64,000 bases of DNA from a virus (IMGVR_UViG_3300044941_000276:1-64000), one strand, 5' to 3'. Shown: positions 51,952 to 62,092, numbered from the stretch's first letter. The notes: a model not told the origin generated them from the letters alone. Numbers and translations: made by a program.

Positions 51952-52962
51952 TTATTTTTTACTTTTTTCCCATTGTTTAATAAAATCAGCTACTCTTTTA
52001 TCTATTGACATCACATAACTTCTAAGATTCATATTATCAGGCACGCTATATTTAAGTAGCATTTTTACTTTATTACTATAAGGTGTGTTTTCAGGTAAAT
52101 TTATTCTCTTTAAAACTAAATTAAATAGTTTTTTATTCATTGCGTAAAATACATCGGTGTCAAGCCCGTCTTTATCCTTAGTGCAACCACATTTTGATTT
52201 TGGTATCATAGCTCCCTTTTTAGCATAAGTTCCAAAAGCAGGATTAAGAGCTACTCTTTGCAATCGATTAGCCTCTGCCATAGCTTCAGCTTTCTTTTGA
52301 TTAAGTTGATTACTATAATCAAATCTATTCAAAGATGAAATGTTTGCAAGATTGATCTTTCTGTTATTTATATCATCTTGTATTCCATATATTTTTCCAA
52401 TAGGTGTACTTGCAAATATACTAGACGCTACATCTTTAGCGCTATGACCCTTGCCTATATTTTTTAAAGAATTAACAAAATCTTGTACATTACCAGCAAA
52501 AGATAAAGCATCGGCTTTATTTTTCTTTTTTAAACATTGACCTGTTGTAGGATCTATCATAGGCTCTCCTGTAATAGGATCAAGGACGCAATCATCTTTT
52601 GCAAGAGCTGTTTCTCCTATGCTAATAAGATTACCTACCGTTTCTCCTACCATTCCTCCAAGAGGTCCAAAAGCTGCGTTACCTGCTGTACTTAATATTT
52701 GTTTTCTAGTACCTTGAACGAAATGAGCGGTTGGATTATTTTTATTAAAATCGGGATCGATTTTATTTTGAGCTTTAACAGTCAAGATATTTGCTAAATC
52801 CGATCCCATGCTCATAGCATCTTGTTTCAATAAATTTTTACCAATATCTCCTTTATATTTTTCTAACCCGCCTAATCCACCGCTCATAAAATTTTCTAGA
52901 AAAGGTACAGATCCGATACCTGATTTTCCTTTTATATGTCTCTTTGTACGTTTTTTAAGCAT
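51952..52962 (-). CDS. Probable cargo or internal virion protein, 336 residues
   Basis: The very basic N terminus (MLKKRTKRHIKGKSGIGSVP) is followed by Gly/Ala-rich, membrane-friendly segments (GNAAFGPLGGMVGETVGNLI) and Cys-containing parts (KDDCVLDPITGEP, IPKSKCGCTKDKDG). AKKGAMIPK near residue 250 resembles the regional motif. The C-terminal 80 residues are a compact helical domain. It overlaps the muzzle-type gene by 8 bases and precedes the effector by 5. The position right after the muzzle gene matches cargo genes of crAss001-like phages, but no homology can be proven here. Confidence 0.55.
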   Translation of the reverse strand: MLKKRTKRHIKGKSGIGSVPFLENFMSGGLGGLEKYKGDIGKNLLKQDAMSMGSDLANILTVKAQNKIDPDFNKNNPTAHFVQGTRKQILSTAGNAAFGPLGGMVGETVGNLISIGETALAKDDCVLDPITGEPMIDPTTGQCLKKKNKADALSFAGNVQDFVNSLKNIGKGHSAKDVASSIFASTPIGKIYGIQDDINNRKINLANISSLNRFDYSNQLNQKKAEAMAEANRLQRVALNPAFGTYAKKGAMIPKSKCGCTKDKDGLDTDVFYAMNKKLFNLVLKRINLPENTPYSNKVKMLLKYSVPDNMNLRSYVMSIDKRVADFIKQWEKSKK

Positions 52963-55900
52963 CGCTTCTTCTCATTAATGTTAATATATTTTTAATATAC
53001 AAATATTGGTTAGTTTTATAAGTGATCCGTATTTTACAATATTTGTCTCTAATTCTTCTGTTTATAAAGTTAGATAATTTTCTTGTATCGCTCTCATCTT
53101 TTATTACTGTTATATACATGCGATCTTCTTTATATACAGCATCATAAGTAAATAAAGAATTGGCAGGATTTTGTAAAAAAGGTTTTGATCCATTATCTAC
53201 TACGTTTCTGGGACGTATTGTTTGTATATAAGTACCACTGTCAGTAGTATATTCTATGGTATGAGGATATATATGATTGCCAATTATAATAAGATTGTCT
53301 ATTATTACTTGTGTTTGAGCATCAAGAGATGCAACAAATTCAATTACTGTATCGTATTGATTACCATAATAATTGGAATGATCTTCTGACACATAATGTT
53401 GATATATCAGAGAGTCTTTGATACCATATATCTCATCTCTTATATTAAACATTATATCGGGATATATAGGTTTAAAACTTAACCACCTACCTATCGGCAT
53501 TTCATTATACAATAATGATTGCGATACACCATCAGCTAAAAACGAAAACCATATATTTTGTTTAAATGTATCGTAAGTAGCTCTTATTTGTGTGGTTTGA
53601 TATACATCGGGAACATCTATAAACTTTTCGCTTATTGATCTAAGATACTTTTGAACCCTAAGATCAGATATTAGTTCCAATTGATTTCCTCCTACTCTCC
53701 ATATTTTACTTCTATCAATATCTACCCCATATACAGTATTATCGCTAGCTACTACTGAAGCTTGCCAACGAGATCCATATCGTTCTGATAAATAATTAAT
53801 TGCTCCTTCTGGTGGAAGAACTCCAGCTGATTGAAAAAACACAGCGCCTGCGCTGTCTCCAGTTTGAGCAATGCGTTGATTTACAGGAATCATAGCTACC
53901 CCGTGAGAAAACACTACGATTAAACCTTGACCGTTATAAGGTCTTATAGCTACTATATCTCCTACGTGATTTGGATAATCTCTATAATTTAACCCAGAGA
54001 ATCTTCTATATCCATTATCAAATGATTTTGAAACAAATAACTCAGAATATTGTATACGTGTTGAAAAATCAGTTTGTATAAAAGGTATGCGATTTCCTAA
54101 TGATTTATATATGGTATCGCCTTTTACTCTATTATAACCAGTATTGTAATTATCTGATTCTAAAAATTGATATTGTCTCCAAGTATTTTTATTACCAGTC
54201 CATTCTATCTGTTCATATGGAGGGTTGGGTTTAGTATAATATGGAGCCCATTCTCTTATACCTTCTGCTACATCAAATATCTGTTGGTTTCTAATATTTA
54301 TGTTTACATTACTATCTGAAGCAAATGATATCGTAGGTCCCAATCTAACATATCGAGATAAGTTGCCATCGTTCACAAGAGGATCGAGTTGATTTTTATA
54401 TAATCTTCTAAAAGTAATCGATACAAAATTATCTCCATTGTAACCTTCTATTTTACCATTGGTAAGTACTTGACTACTAGCCGATCCTTGATTTTCAGAA
54501 ATCGATTGTTGATTCCAATATGTCCAATGAGTTATTGGCATATAATCCTCTGCTTCTGGAAGATGGGTATCGATAAGAGCTTTACCATCAACTGGACCAA
54601 ATCTTGGATATATATTAGCGTGGGCCGCTACTACTCTTCTTGTAGTTTTTACACTAGCTCCGAACATTTCATATTCTTCATTGGGTGTATCGCTTTTACT
54701 AGATATAAAAAATCCAGACTCAGCATTACCTACTCTTGATGAATAAAAACTGTTATTGTAACCATTAAAAGGAGATAATAAATTTTCATTACTAGTATCG
54801 ATTGTTACACCTACATAATCATTATATGATAAAGGATGATAGCTGTAAGCACCTGATCGATCTCTATTTCCAGTAGCAAACATGACTTTATTGAAAGCTT
54901 GAAATAAAGCTCTACCTGTGAATCTATTTTTAGTAACAGTCGACGAATCTTTATCTATAAACTCAAGCTCTGCACTCTTAATAGTGAGAGTGCGTGTGTT
55001 AGTCGATACCTCTTTATACAGACTAAACATTGAAGGTAATGGTTCAAAATCTCCTCTTGATATACCACTTTCAAAATCTTCAAAGCTATCCATGTTTCTA
55101 GAACCGGCTATATTAGGTTGCGTCACACTATATACAAATTGACTATTTTCATATACTAGCAAACCTTTATCTCTTCCACTTAATCTTTGAGAAAATATAC
55201 CTTTTTCCCCCATAAAATCAGGGCTGATAAAAGCATATCTTTTATTAATATACAATGGTATAGAAGCGTTTTGAGGATAAGCTGCATTATTAAGATCTCT
55301 TACATAATTATTATTATTCATTAAAAACTTTACAGCTTCTACCGAATAACTATATATCGTATCGGTTCTATTAATTTGTCTACCGTTATTTGATTGATTT
55401 GCTTTGTATATACCTGCCGATTCCAGTATGTATTCTGGTGCAGGTATAAACTTAGAATTTAATTCACTATATCCTCTTTTTGACTGATCGGGTATATTAT
55501 TATAAGTAGTTAATTCTCCACCTCCGTCTCCGTTTCCCATTTTTTTATAAGAAGTATCAACATAATCGTTTTCTGGTATAATAAAAGTGTTTATTATTAT
55601 ACCTGATGATATCGCATCGCGTTTTCTTTCTTTTGCTCTGTGAATACGAAAACCCACAGTGTTTTCCTTTATATAATCAGAGACTTCGGGAATGTTAAAT
55701 ATCGGATGGATTATCCCAACACTTCCATTTTCAAGAATCTTATTCAAATAACTTCTTAACGGAAATCGATATATACCTCTTACATTTTCGTAATTATTAC
55801 GTTCATCATAATCAATATCTCCGCTAAGATCAGACATATTATATGACGCATCGTTATATATATTATCGATACCTCTAATTGGAAATACAGGACTCAACGA

Positions 55901-57316
55901 ACCATTTTTAAACATATATTGTATACCAAACATATAGGGTTCTCCTGGCCAATATCCAAGCCTGTCATGTACATTTCTTGGATTGGCATAACCCGATGGA
56001 TAGCCATCAAATCCTGCTCCTGATGTTATGGGGTCATATATATCAGAGATCACATTGTCAAAAGTAGCACCCTTTACGCCCAATCGTTTTTGTGCATAAT
56101 CTATTGTAACTTTATTAGAAAATTTTTTAAGTTCGTTATAATCAAAACCTGCTGTTTTAATATTACCTACAAACAATCTACCTTGTAATTCTGCACCTGT
56201 ACGATAAGTCAAAATGTTAGACGTTGTTAGTGAGAGATTGTTTATATTAATTTGATTCGCTATTTCTGTACCTCTATGAGTATAAGATACTTCGGTTTTA
56301 CCATCTATTACTATTTCTTGTTGTACTTCAAATAATGATGGTTGAGGTTCTACATCTTGCCCCGATACATAAGTATAATATAACTTTAAAGCGTAATAAT
56401 CAGGATCTATATTATGAAATACTAGTTGATTAGCTTTTGTTGTTAATTCATTTGGTACACCGCCTCTAATATCAGCTACAGTATTTCCAAAAAATACAGG
56501 AATTGAAAACGATTGACATATCACATCAGTAAGATTACCATCTCTAGTGCTATATCGTATATAGTAAGTATATGTACCAACTGGCAATCTACCTGAGTTA
56601 TCTTGTCCTAAAAACTCTATCCATCCCAATCGGTTAGATGTAATAATATGATTAAGATTGGAGTCAAAATCAGAAGCTTCATATCGATTATCATCGGTTG
56701 CGCCAATGCGATTTACCATAACATATCGATTGTTAGGCATAACGGAAAACCCACTATTTATTAACCGAGGTTTATTGTAATTATCTGTGAATATAACATT
56801 AACTGACCCATCGTAGCTTGGTTGTATAGCTACTATCTCGCAATGGTTTGTTTCTTTAAAATTAAACAAGTCGGTATTAAAATCACCGTAACTTCCTATT
56901 TTATTATCTCCATCTTTATAATTTTTAAAAGGTTGATATCGATTGACCATTTCTCCCAATCGCGAACAATTATCGACATCATTTCCTCCAATACACGATT
57001 CGAGAGTATAATTATCATAATCTGGACTAGGATAACTACCTATCTCTCCTCTACCTGTAAACACACCATTGATACTCTCTGCTGAAATTATATAACATAC
57101 GTTACCGTATGTTTTCCAAGCAATAGGATGATAATTTTGTTTTAATTCCGATCGCAATAGAGTACCTTTTTCATTTTGAAGTATAAGCTCGTTTCCATTA
57201 TGAGAAACAAAAGTAACGTTCTCAGCATAAGTATATACGTTATCAGGGGTAGCATATATTGCGCTATCGGTAGTTAACCCATCGTTAAATACATTATTTT
57301 TTACTTCTTTTGACAT
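52955..57316 (-). CDS. Muzzle / tail stabilisation-type protein, 1453 residues
   Basis: The second-largest structural gene. MSKEVKNNVFNDGLTTDSAI and DNVYTYAENVTFVSHNGNEL are typical starts of nozzle or stabilisation proteins (P22 gp10/T7 gp12-like, muzzle of crAss-like phages). The body is beta-rich with many aromatic and Asn/Asp residues, without membrane helices or Cys clusters. In crAss-like virions this protein forms the distal tail tube through which DNA and cargo pass. Length, composition, position after the ring-type genes and before cargo and fibre genes support the call. It overlaps the upstream 105-residue gene by 23 bases. Confidence 0.7.
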   Translation of the reverse strand: MSKEVKNNVFNDGLTTDSAIYATPDNVYTYAENVTFVSHNGNELILQNEKGTLLRSELKQNYHPIAWKTYGNVCYIISAESINGVFTGRGEIGSYPSPDYDNYTLESCIGGNDVDNCSRLGEMVNRYQPFKNYKDGDNKIGSYGDFNTDLFNFKETNHCEIVAIQPSYDGSVNVIFTDNYNKPRLINSGFSVMPNNRYVMVNRIGATDDNRYEASDFDSNLNHIITSNRLGWIEFLGQDNSGRLPVGTYTYYIRYSTRDGNLTDVICQSFSIPVFFGNTVADIRGGVPNELTTKANQLVFHNIDPDYYALKLYYTYVSGQDVEPQPSLFEVQQEIVIDGKTEVSYTHRGTEIANQININNLSLTTSNILTYRTGAELQGRLFVGNIKTAGFDYNELKKFSNKVTIDYAQKRLGVKGATFDNVISDIYDPITSGAGFDGYPSGYANPRNVHDRLGYWPGEPYMFGIQYMFKNGSLSPVFPIRGIDNIYNDASYNMSDLSGDIDYDERNNYENVRGIYRFPLRSYLNKILENGSVGIIHPIFNIPEVSDYIKENTVGFRIHRAKERKRDAISSGIIINTFIIPENDYVDTSYKKMGNGDGGGELTTYNNIPDQSKRGYSELNSKFIPAPEYILESAGIYKANQSNNGRQINRTDTIYSYSVEAVKFLMNNNNYVRDLNNAAYPQNASIPLYINKRYAFISPDFMGEKGIFSQRLSGRDKGLLVYENSQFVYSVTQPNIAGSRNMDSFEDFESGISRGDFEPLPSMFSLYKEVSTNTRTLTIKSAELEFIDKDSSTVTKNRFTGRALFQAFNKVMFATGNRDRSGAYSYHPLSYNDYVGVTIDTSNENLLSPFNGYNNSFYSSRVGNAESGFFISSKSDTPNEEYEMFGASVKTTRRVVAAHANIYPRFGPVDGKALIDTHLPEAEDYMPITHWTYWNQQSISENQGSASSQVLTNGKIEGYNGDNFVSITFRRLYKNQLDPLVNDGNLSRYVRLGPTISFASDSNVNINIRNQQIFDVAEGIREWAPYYTKPNPPYEQIEWTGNKNTWRQYQFLESDNYNTGYNRVKGDTIYKSLGNRIPFIQTDFSTRIQYSELFVSKSFDNGYRRFSGLNYRDYPNHVGDIVAIRPYNGQGLIVVFSHGVAMIPVNQRIAQTGDSAGAVFFQSAGVLPPEGAINYLSERYGSRWQASVVASDNTVYGVDIDRSKIWRVGGNQLELISDLRVQKYLRSISEKFIDVPDVYQTTQIRATYDTFKQNIWFSFLADGVSQSLLYNEMPIGRWLSFKPIYPDIMFNIRDEIYGIKDSLIYQHYVSEDHSNYYGNQYDTVIEFVASLDAQTQVIIDNLIIIGNHIYPHTIEYTTDSGTYIQTIRPRNVVDNGSKPFLQNPANSLFTYDAVYKEDRMYITVIKDESDTRKLSNFINRRIRDKYCKIRITYKTNQYLYIKNILTLMRRSDA

Positions 57317-57611
57317 CTCGATATAATTTTTCTAATTTACTACTGTCAAGGTTTTCTCCTAAAACCGTTATAGGGGATTCTCTTAACTTTGTTAAAAAAT
57401 CCCACATTGTGGAACGAGGTACTAATAAAAAATCTTCTTTTAATCGAGTTCCTATTTTTACTATAATACGATAAACTATTGCAAAAGATATAACAGTATC
57501 TACTGCAAATATTAATATTTTTGCTTGTTTACGAGTCATTCCTGGATAATATCCCATCATTATATCGTAGTAATCACTAGGTCTTTTAAAAAATAGCGAC
57601 TTTTTTTTCAT
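57294..57611 (-). CDS. Small protein with one hydrophobic segment
   Basis: This 105-residue product starts MKKKSLFFKRPSDYYDIMMG and has a hydrophobic stretch at about 31-50 (LIFAVDTVISFAIVYRIIV) and a basic end. It is not recognised. It overlaps both neighbours by about 25 bases, so it belongs to the tail-assembly operon. It could be a small membrane-active tail component or a chaperone. Confidence 0.6.
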   Translation of the reverse strand: MKKKSLFFKRPSDYYDIMMGYYPGMTRKQAKILIFAVDTVISFAIVYRIIVKIGTRLKEDFLLVPRSTMWDFLTKLRESPITVLGENLDSSKLEKLYRDVKRSKK

Positions 57612-58035
57612 CTATTGTTTTATCTAAACGGTCCATATATTCTTTTTTAAGTAATAATTCTGATCTGACATTACTTCTTATAAACAATATACAATACATC
57701 TTAAAATTTCTTTTAATTATATTACCTTTATAATAAGGCATAAGTCTTTTAGCTGTTTTTTCGTGTCTAGCAGCTATCCTGATTTGATATCCGTTACCTC
57801 TATATATTTTACCTTCATCTATTACGTCTTCTATAACATGACTCATGTATCGTCTAGCAAATTCGGAAAGAAATTCGCTATAAGTACTATACTTCCCCCA
57901 TTTTCTTATACCTATTTTGGCAGAAGTTAATATTTTTAATTTTAATTTTGAAAACAATTGTATAAAACTTATAGACCCCAAATCAAGCAGAGCTATAAAA
58001 GTTTTAGCTGATCGTATACGGTTTATAAGGTACAT
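57586..58035 (-). CDS. Basic 149-residue tail-assembly hypothetical protein
   Basis: Strongly basic and helical (KLKLKILTSAKIGIRKWGKY), with no known motif. It overlaps the upstream ring-type gene by 32 bases and the following gene by 26. Its position between ring-type and muzzle-type genes suggests a head-tail or tail completion factor. No shorter start keeps the conserved-looking N-terminal part. Confidence 0.55.
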   Translation of the reverse strand: MYLINRIRSAKTFIALLDLGSISFIQLFSKLKLKILTSAKIGIRKWGKYSTYSEFLSEFARRYMSHVIEDVIDEGKIYRGNGYQIRIAARHEKTAKRLMPYYKGNIIKRNFKMYCILFIRSNVRSELLLKKEYMDRLDKTIDEKKVAIF

Positions 58036-58708
58036 TGAATCTTTTTCTATTAGATGATGATAATACGTCTAGATATTGATTCATAAAGTTTTGACTAAAT
58101 CCTTCACTTATATCTACTCGCGCTTGATTAACCGCCTTGTTTTTATCTTTTTCTACTAGTGGTAGTATACTCATAGCAAGTTGATTACCTTGATATAATT
58201 TTCTTCTAGTATCAATCCATTTCCACCAATAAGCACAAGCTTCAGCCTCCGATTCTGTGATCATCGGTAAACCTTCATCATCGTGTACAAAAGTTCTATA
58301 TATCACTTGAAGATTAGTATTAGGAGTGGATATTATATGATCTCCATAAAACTCATATCGATTATAAAATCCTCTACCGTGAAGGTTAGAACTATTTATC
58401 CACAAAGAATCCTCTATTCTATCAACAACTGTAGGTACAGTTACCGATTCTATTTTAAAAGCTCTGACAGGCAAACATAATTTACCCTGATTATCAGTTT
58501 TGCCGTTTATTGCTTCTATTCTAGGATACATATTACCTATTTGACGTAGACAATTTAATGCGTTGTCTAGATAATCATCTACCGAAGGATTATCGCCAAA
58601 TAGATAATTTATTTTAGTCATTCCCATATAAATAGAATGAAGATCATATGATGAGTTGTTTTCTACAACCATCATAGGTCTGCTATGGTTTGGAAAATTA
58701 TTACCCAT
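58004..58708 (-). CDS. Ring / head-tail connector-type protein, 234 residues
   Basis: MGNNFPNHSRPMMVVENNSS is followed by a helical DNALNCLRQIGNMYPRIEAI segment, a beta-rich middle (LCLPVRAFKIESVTVPTVVD) and a long C-terminal helix with TESEAEACAYWWKWIDTRRK. This alternation of helix bundle and beta barrel, with small size and position, is typical of connector or ring proteins stacked below the portal in crAss-like phages. It overlaps its neighbours by 1 and 32 bases. The exact ring cannot be assigned. Confidence 0.55.
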   Translation of the reverse strand: MGNNFPNHSRPMMVVENNSSYDLHSIYMGMTKINYLFGDNPSVDDYLDNALNCLRQIGNMYPRIEAINGKTDNQGKLCLPVRAFKIESVTVPTVVDRIEDSLWINSSNLHGRGFYNRYEFYGDHIISTPNTNLQVIYRTFVHDDEGLPMITESEAEACAYWWKWIDTRRKLYQGNQLAMSILPLVEKDKNKAVNQARVDISEGFSQNFMNQYLDVLSSSNRKRFNVPYKPYTIS

Positions 58709-59373
58709 TAGATTTGACTATTTGCGTTATACTTACTAAATCTGTAATACCAATTTGCCCAATTACTTGTTATTTCATTTATTATCATATTAACCATCTC
58801 AGGAGATACTGGAAATCTGTCTGTTTCTGGATTTAACGGACAGCAACCATATCGATTTACCTCAAATGGGTTTTCTAAAATCATAGAAGCCGATATATAT
58901 TCAATATTAAAAGTTGGAGGGTTTATTAAAAATCCATGATTAACTCCGTCTTTTCTACGTAACCATACGTAGGGTCGATTTCTTAAAGCTTGATTCCTAT
59001 ACTGATGATAATTCCACATTTCATCAGTATATATTTTAAATTCAATAGTTCTATGAGGAGTTCCTATAAAATCAAGCTCTAGATAATTGGGTAATATAAA
59101 ATGAAGAGCTGTTTGCTTACTAGGATCACAACATAAACTTAACGATTCACAATCAAGAGGAATGCAATTTATTTCTTGCATCATACCAAATTTATTCAAT
59201 TGTCCGTTCAGTTTTTGTTTTTCGTATAACTCATTTCTTACAGCGATAACAGTATGTTCCAACTGTTCTATACTAAAAGGATAACCATTGCTGGTTTTCA
59301 TACCTGCTTCAAGGTTGTTTTGAACAGCCGATACAATTTTAGCTAATGTCCAAGTTCCTAAAAAATCACTCAT
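58708..59373 (-). CDS. Ring / head-tail connector-type protein, 221 residues
   Basis: The protein has an N-terminal helical part (FLGTWTLAKIVSAVQNNLEA), a Cys-rich beta middle (CIPLDCESLSLCCDPSK) and a C-terminal helix (SPEMVNMIINEITSNWANWY). The layout resembles the next protein and other crAss-like ring proteins. It starts 30 bases past the terminator (59403-59436), so it heads a new operon that runs into the muzzle gene. Conservation could not be tested. Confidence 0.55.
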   Translation of the reverse strand: MSDFLGTWTLAKIVSAVQNNLEAGMKTSNGYPFSIEQLEHTVIAVRNELYEKQKLNGQLNKFGMMQEINCIPLDCESLSLCCDPSKQTALHFILPNYLELDFIGTPHRTIEFKIYTDEMWNYHQYRNQALRNRPYVWLRRKDGVNHGFLINPPTFNIEYISASMILENPFEVNRYGCCPLNPETDRFPVSPEMVNMIINEITSNWANWYYRFSKYNANSQI

Positions 59374-59402
59374 ATTTTTTTAATTTGCCAATAAATATAA
59401 AT

Positions 59403-59436
59403 AAAAAAGTCGCTCTTTATGGGAGCGACTTTTTTT
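59403..59436 (-). terminator. Intrinsic terminator after the abundant 326-residue virion gene
   Basis: A perfect 13-bp inverted repeat, AAAAAAGTCGCTC / GAGCGACTTTTTT, with a 7-base loop lies 13 bases downstream of the stop codon of the 326-residue gene on the minus strand. The A/T arms supply the U-tract. Confidence 0.92.
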
Positions 59437-59449
59437 AATTTAATTACTA

Positions 59450-60430
59450 TTAAGCGTTTGTCTTAAATTGTGCTACAGTAGCTGTATCTTTAACATATGT
59501 ACCAGAAACCACAGCGCTAAATTGTGTACCTGGAACTTGATTAAAGAAATCAGCAAGGTTATCGATCAATGGTTCACAAGAAGACTCCTTGATATACAAT
59601 ACCATAGTAGGACGATTGCTCAAACGAGATGATTTTGGATCAGGTCGGTTAGATACATCATATCCCCAATAGATTTCAGTATATAACTCGGTTTCATGAG
59701 GAATATCTGCAAAATCAAAACCATATGGTATATTGTTATTTCCTGTAACTTTTTCTCTAAATTCTACATCGCTACCATAACCAATACCTTCACTGCTATT
59801 TTGTATACGAGTAGGGTTAAAAATAGTTACATAATTACTAGGTGAACCGTTATCATTGGTTACACGGAAACTTTCAATATAGCTACCACGTTCCAGCAGT
59901 TCAATTTCTAACTCAGTTAATGTAGTAGCTACATCATTAGCACTGATAGTACCAGCAGTACCAGAACCAGGTGCAATAAATAAATCACGATTTTTATCGT
60001 TACGTAGCGTTACAATTGAGTTGTACAATTTTGCTAAGAAGGTGTTAGCTGTTTCGCCAGTAGATAACATCACTGAGAAGGTGAAAGTACGACCAAATTC
60101 GTATTCTGGACGAGCAAGAGCCAGTGCTCTACGGCTACTTCTTACTACCATCTCTACGTGAACATAGGTATTATTTGGAATAGGACCAGAGATAGTAATC
60201 TCTGAGGGCGTAGCGGCGGTTAACGACCACTTTTCAGTTGTTGGAAATTGACCGCGAGTTAGACGAGCACCAAAAATGTTACTTAAACGGAAACGACCGT
60301 AACCTTGTATATCAAGTTGAGTAGCTGTAGCAGCTGCAGTCACATTGTTGTTATTGTCTAAGAAACGGAAATTATATCTTGTTGGGCTGTTTATAATCCG
60401 GGTCTTATCTTCTAATCTAAATTCTGACAT
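59450..60430 (-). CDS. Abundant virion protein, capsid auxiliary candidate (326 residues)
   Basis: Beta-rich soluble protein beginning MSEFRLEDKTRIINSPTRYN, with FGRTFTFSVMLSTGETANTF and DIPHETELYTEIYWGYDVSN further on. Codon use is visibly richer in G and C than most neighbours and resembles that of the capsid gene, and a strong terminator follows, both signs of high expression. crAss-like virions carry an abundant auxiliary or decoration protein encoded shortly after the major capsid protein, and this gene is the best candidate. A tube or head-fibre role is an alternative. Confidence 0.6.
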   Translation of the reverse strand: MSEFRLEDKTRIINSPTRYNFRFLDNNNNVTAAATATQLDIQGYGRFRLSNIFGARLTRGQFPTTEKWSLTAATPSEITISGPIPNNTYVHVEMVVRSSRRALALARPEYEFGRTFTFSVMLSTGETANTFLAKLYNSIVTLRNDKNRDLFIAPGSGTAGTISANDVATTLTELEIELLERGSYIESFRVTNDNGSPSNYVTIFNPTRIQNSSEGIGYGSDVEFREKVTGNNNIPYGFDFADIPHETELYTEIYWGYDVSNRPDPKSSRLSNRPTMVLYIKESSCEPLIDNLADFFNQVPGTQFSAVVSGTYVKDTATVAQFKTNA

Positions 60431-60456
60431 GGTTTTTTATATTTTTATTTAAACTA

Positions 60457-61203
60457 TTATGTAGGTTGAGTTGGTGGTATTGTAGGTTGGACGGTGGTCA
60501 AAGAAGCATGAGTTGCATATCTTTGATCCATATTTCTTTCCATCACTCTCCTAATTACCATCTTAAGTATATGATTACAACTTATTTCATCAAATTCTAA
60601 TTCTTGAGATGTGTCGGTTCCTTCTTGTTCTACCTGATCATATGTAAGAGCTATGCGTTCTGGGGTTTTAATGTAATCAATATTAACTTCTACCAGTTCT
60701 ACGGGAGCTCCACTTCCAACTAATCCTGTGTCAGGTCCAAGAAAGACTTCACATTCGTTACCAATAATACTATATTTTGGAGCAAAAAACCTAGGGCGTA
60801 AAAAGTAATTTCTTACCAATGAAGCTTCGAGATTTGGACTTTGAAGTTGTGCTCCAAAATGAATAATGCTAGGTGATGGTGGATAACAGCGATCCCTGAT
60901 TTCTTTAACTACTCTTATTCCTACAATCACATTGCTCATGTGACGATAATCATCGGGTAAAGTAAATTTAAAAGATCTTTTTAAAGAAGGTCTAAACTCT
61001 TCTATTTTTTTATATCGTTTTACCGACTTTATAGTATCAAGAATTTTTTGATCCTGTTCTACTCTAAATGTCAATACTTGATTGTCAATCCATTCGTTTA
61101 TAACTTGATTGACATAATGATTAAATTCTCTAAGGTGAAAGTGAGGTGATTCTTCTTTAATTACCTCAATTAACACACCTTCAAATAGTTCTCTTGCTGT
61201 CAT
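60457..61203 (-). CDS. Head-tail adaptor / ring-type protein, 248 residues
   Basis: The helical N terminus (ARELFEGVLIEVIKEESPHF; VNQVINEWIDNQVLTFRVEQ) is followed by a beta domain (SFKFTLPDDYRHMSNVIVGI) and a C-terminal helix (CNHILKMVIRRVMERNMDQR) with a Thr/Pro tail. This is the usual organisation of adaptor proteins that sit under the portal (T7 gp11/P22 gp4-like), and it is encoded two genes after the capsid protein. The start overlaps the upstream stop (ATGA). Confidence 0.6.
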   Translation of the reverse strand: MTARELFEGVLIEVIKEESPHFHLREFNHYVNQVINEWIDNQVLTFRVEQDQKILDTIKSVKRYKKIEEFRPSLKRSFKFTLPDDYRHMSNVIVGIRVVKEIRDRCYPPSPSIIHFGAQLQSPNLEASLVRNYFLRPRFFAPKYSIIGNECEVFLGPDTGLVGSGAPVELVEVNIDYIKTPERIALTYDQVEQEGTDTSQELEFDEISCNHILKMVIRRVMERNMDQRYATHASLTTVQPTIPPTQPT

Positions 61204-62012
61204 CGTTTATTTAATTCTTCATTAAGCATGTAAAGAAGGTCTTTATCTGCCTCATTAGCGTTTTCTCGAGAAGCTGTATCTAAGAATGTAATGAAGGCTT
61301 CTCTGCTAGGGAAAGATTTATCTTTAAATTTAATTTCACCTGTTTTGCTAACAACTTTAATTACACCTTTCTCTATTAACCTAGAGGCTAGATCTTTGAA
61401 ATCTGCGTTTTTATCTGCCAATACATCTAGTATCGCTTTGGAATTACTAGTTGCAACTTCATAAAGCATTATGCGAATATCTCCTGGGTCTTTATCAGCT
61501 ACATTAAGTCCTAACAATCGAGCGTATTTAGCAAGATATGCTTCTGGTAAACTAGCAACCGCATCCATAGCAGCACGATATGTTTCAAATTTAGTAAGCT
61601 GTGTTTTTTGAGCTGTTGTTTTATCATATATAAAATATTTTTTGTTAGGATCACTCTGTCCCTCTTCGTAAGATAATGCTAATTCGTCTGTTTCAACTAA
61701 CCATTTTAAAATTAATCTGTTAGATTCATCGCTCAAATCCATTCTAGAACCATGACTTATTGTATATCTACTAAGAGTGTTATTTTCATCAAATGGATCT
61801 ACAAAAGGTTTTCCTGATTCTTTATATTCTCTGCTAACGCGATCTACGCCTAAAAACCATCCTGATTTATCAGGCACAGGACACGCGCTCCAACCTTTAT
61901 CTCCACGACGAGTGTGTCCATAATAAGAGTGAAATTCAATTTCACCCGATTTCATTTTCAATAATTGTTCTTTTAACGCTTTTCTTACACTTTCCATATT
62001 AATATATTTCAT
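61200..62012 (-). CDS. Conserved-position hypothetical protein after the capsid gene, 270 residues
   Basis: The protein starts MKYINMESVRKALKEQLLKM; a second ATG five codons on is also possible. It has an aromatic and Gly-rich N-terminal part (HSYYGHTRRGDKGWSACPV), a middle helix set and a C-terminal acidic helix (ENANEADKDLLYMLNEELNK). No motif is recognised. A terminator separates it from the capsid gene, and it overlaps the adaptor gene. A role in head assembly is inferred from position only. Confidence 0.55.
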   Translation of the reverse strand: MKYINMESVRKALKEQLLKMKSGEIEFHSYYGHTRRGDKGWSACPVPDKSGWFLGVDRVSREYKESGKPFVDPFDENNTLSRYTISHGSRMDLSDESNRLILKWLVETDELALSYEEGQSDPNKKYFIYDKTTAQKTQLTKFETYRAAMDAVASLPEAYLAKYARLLGLNVADKDPGDIRIMLYEVATSNSKAILDVLADKNADFKDLASRLIEKGVIKVVSKTGEIKFKDKSFPSREAFITFLDTASRENANEADKDLLYMLNEELNKR

Positions 62013-62055
62013 TATTTAAACTATTTCCCATTTAAATTATTTCCCTAATTAAAGG

Positions 62056-62078
62056 GAGGGAGAGATCCTCTCTCCCTC
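62056..62078 (-). terminator. Intrinsic terminator after the major capsid gene
   Basis: A perfect 10-bp inverted repeat, GAGGGAGAGA / TCTCTCCCTC, with a 3-base loop and A/T-rich tracts on both sides lies 15 bases downstream of the capsid stop codon. It would give the capsid gene its own short transcript or attenuate downstream genes. Confidence 0.88.
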
Positions 62079-62092
62079 TTATTTTGTTTTAA

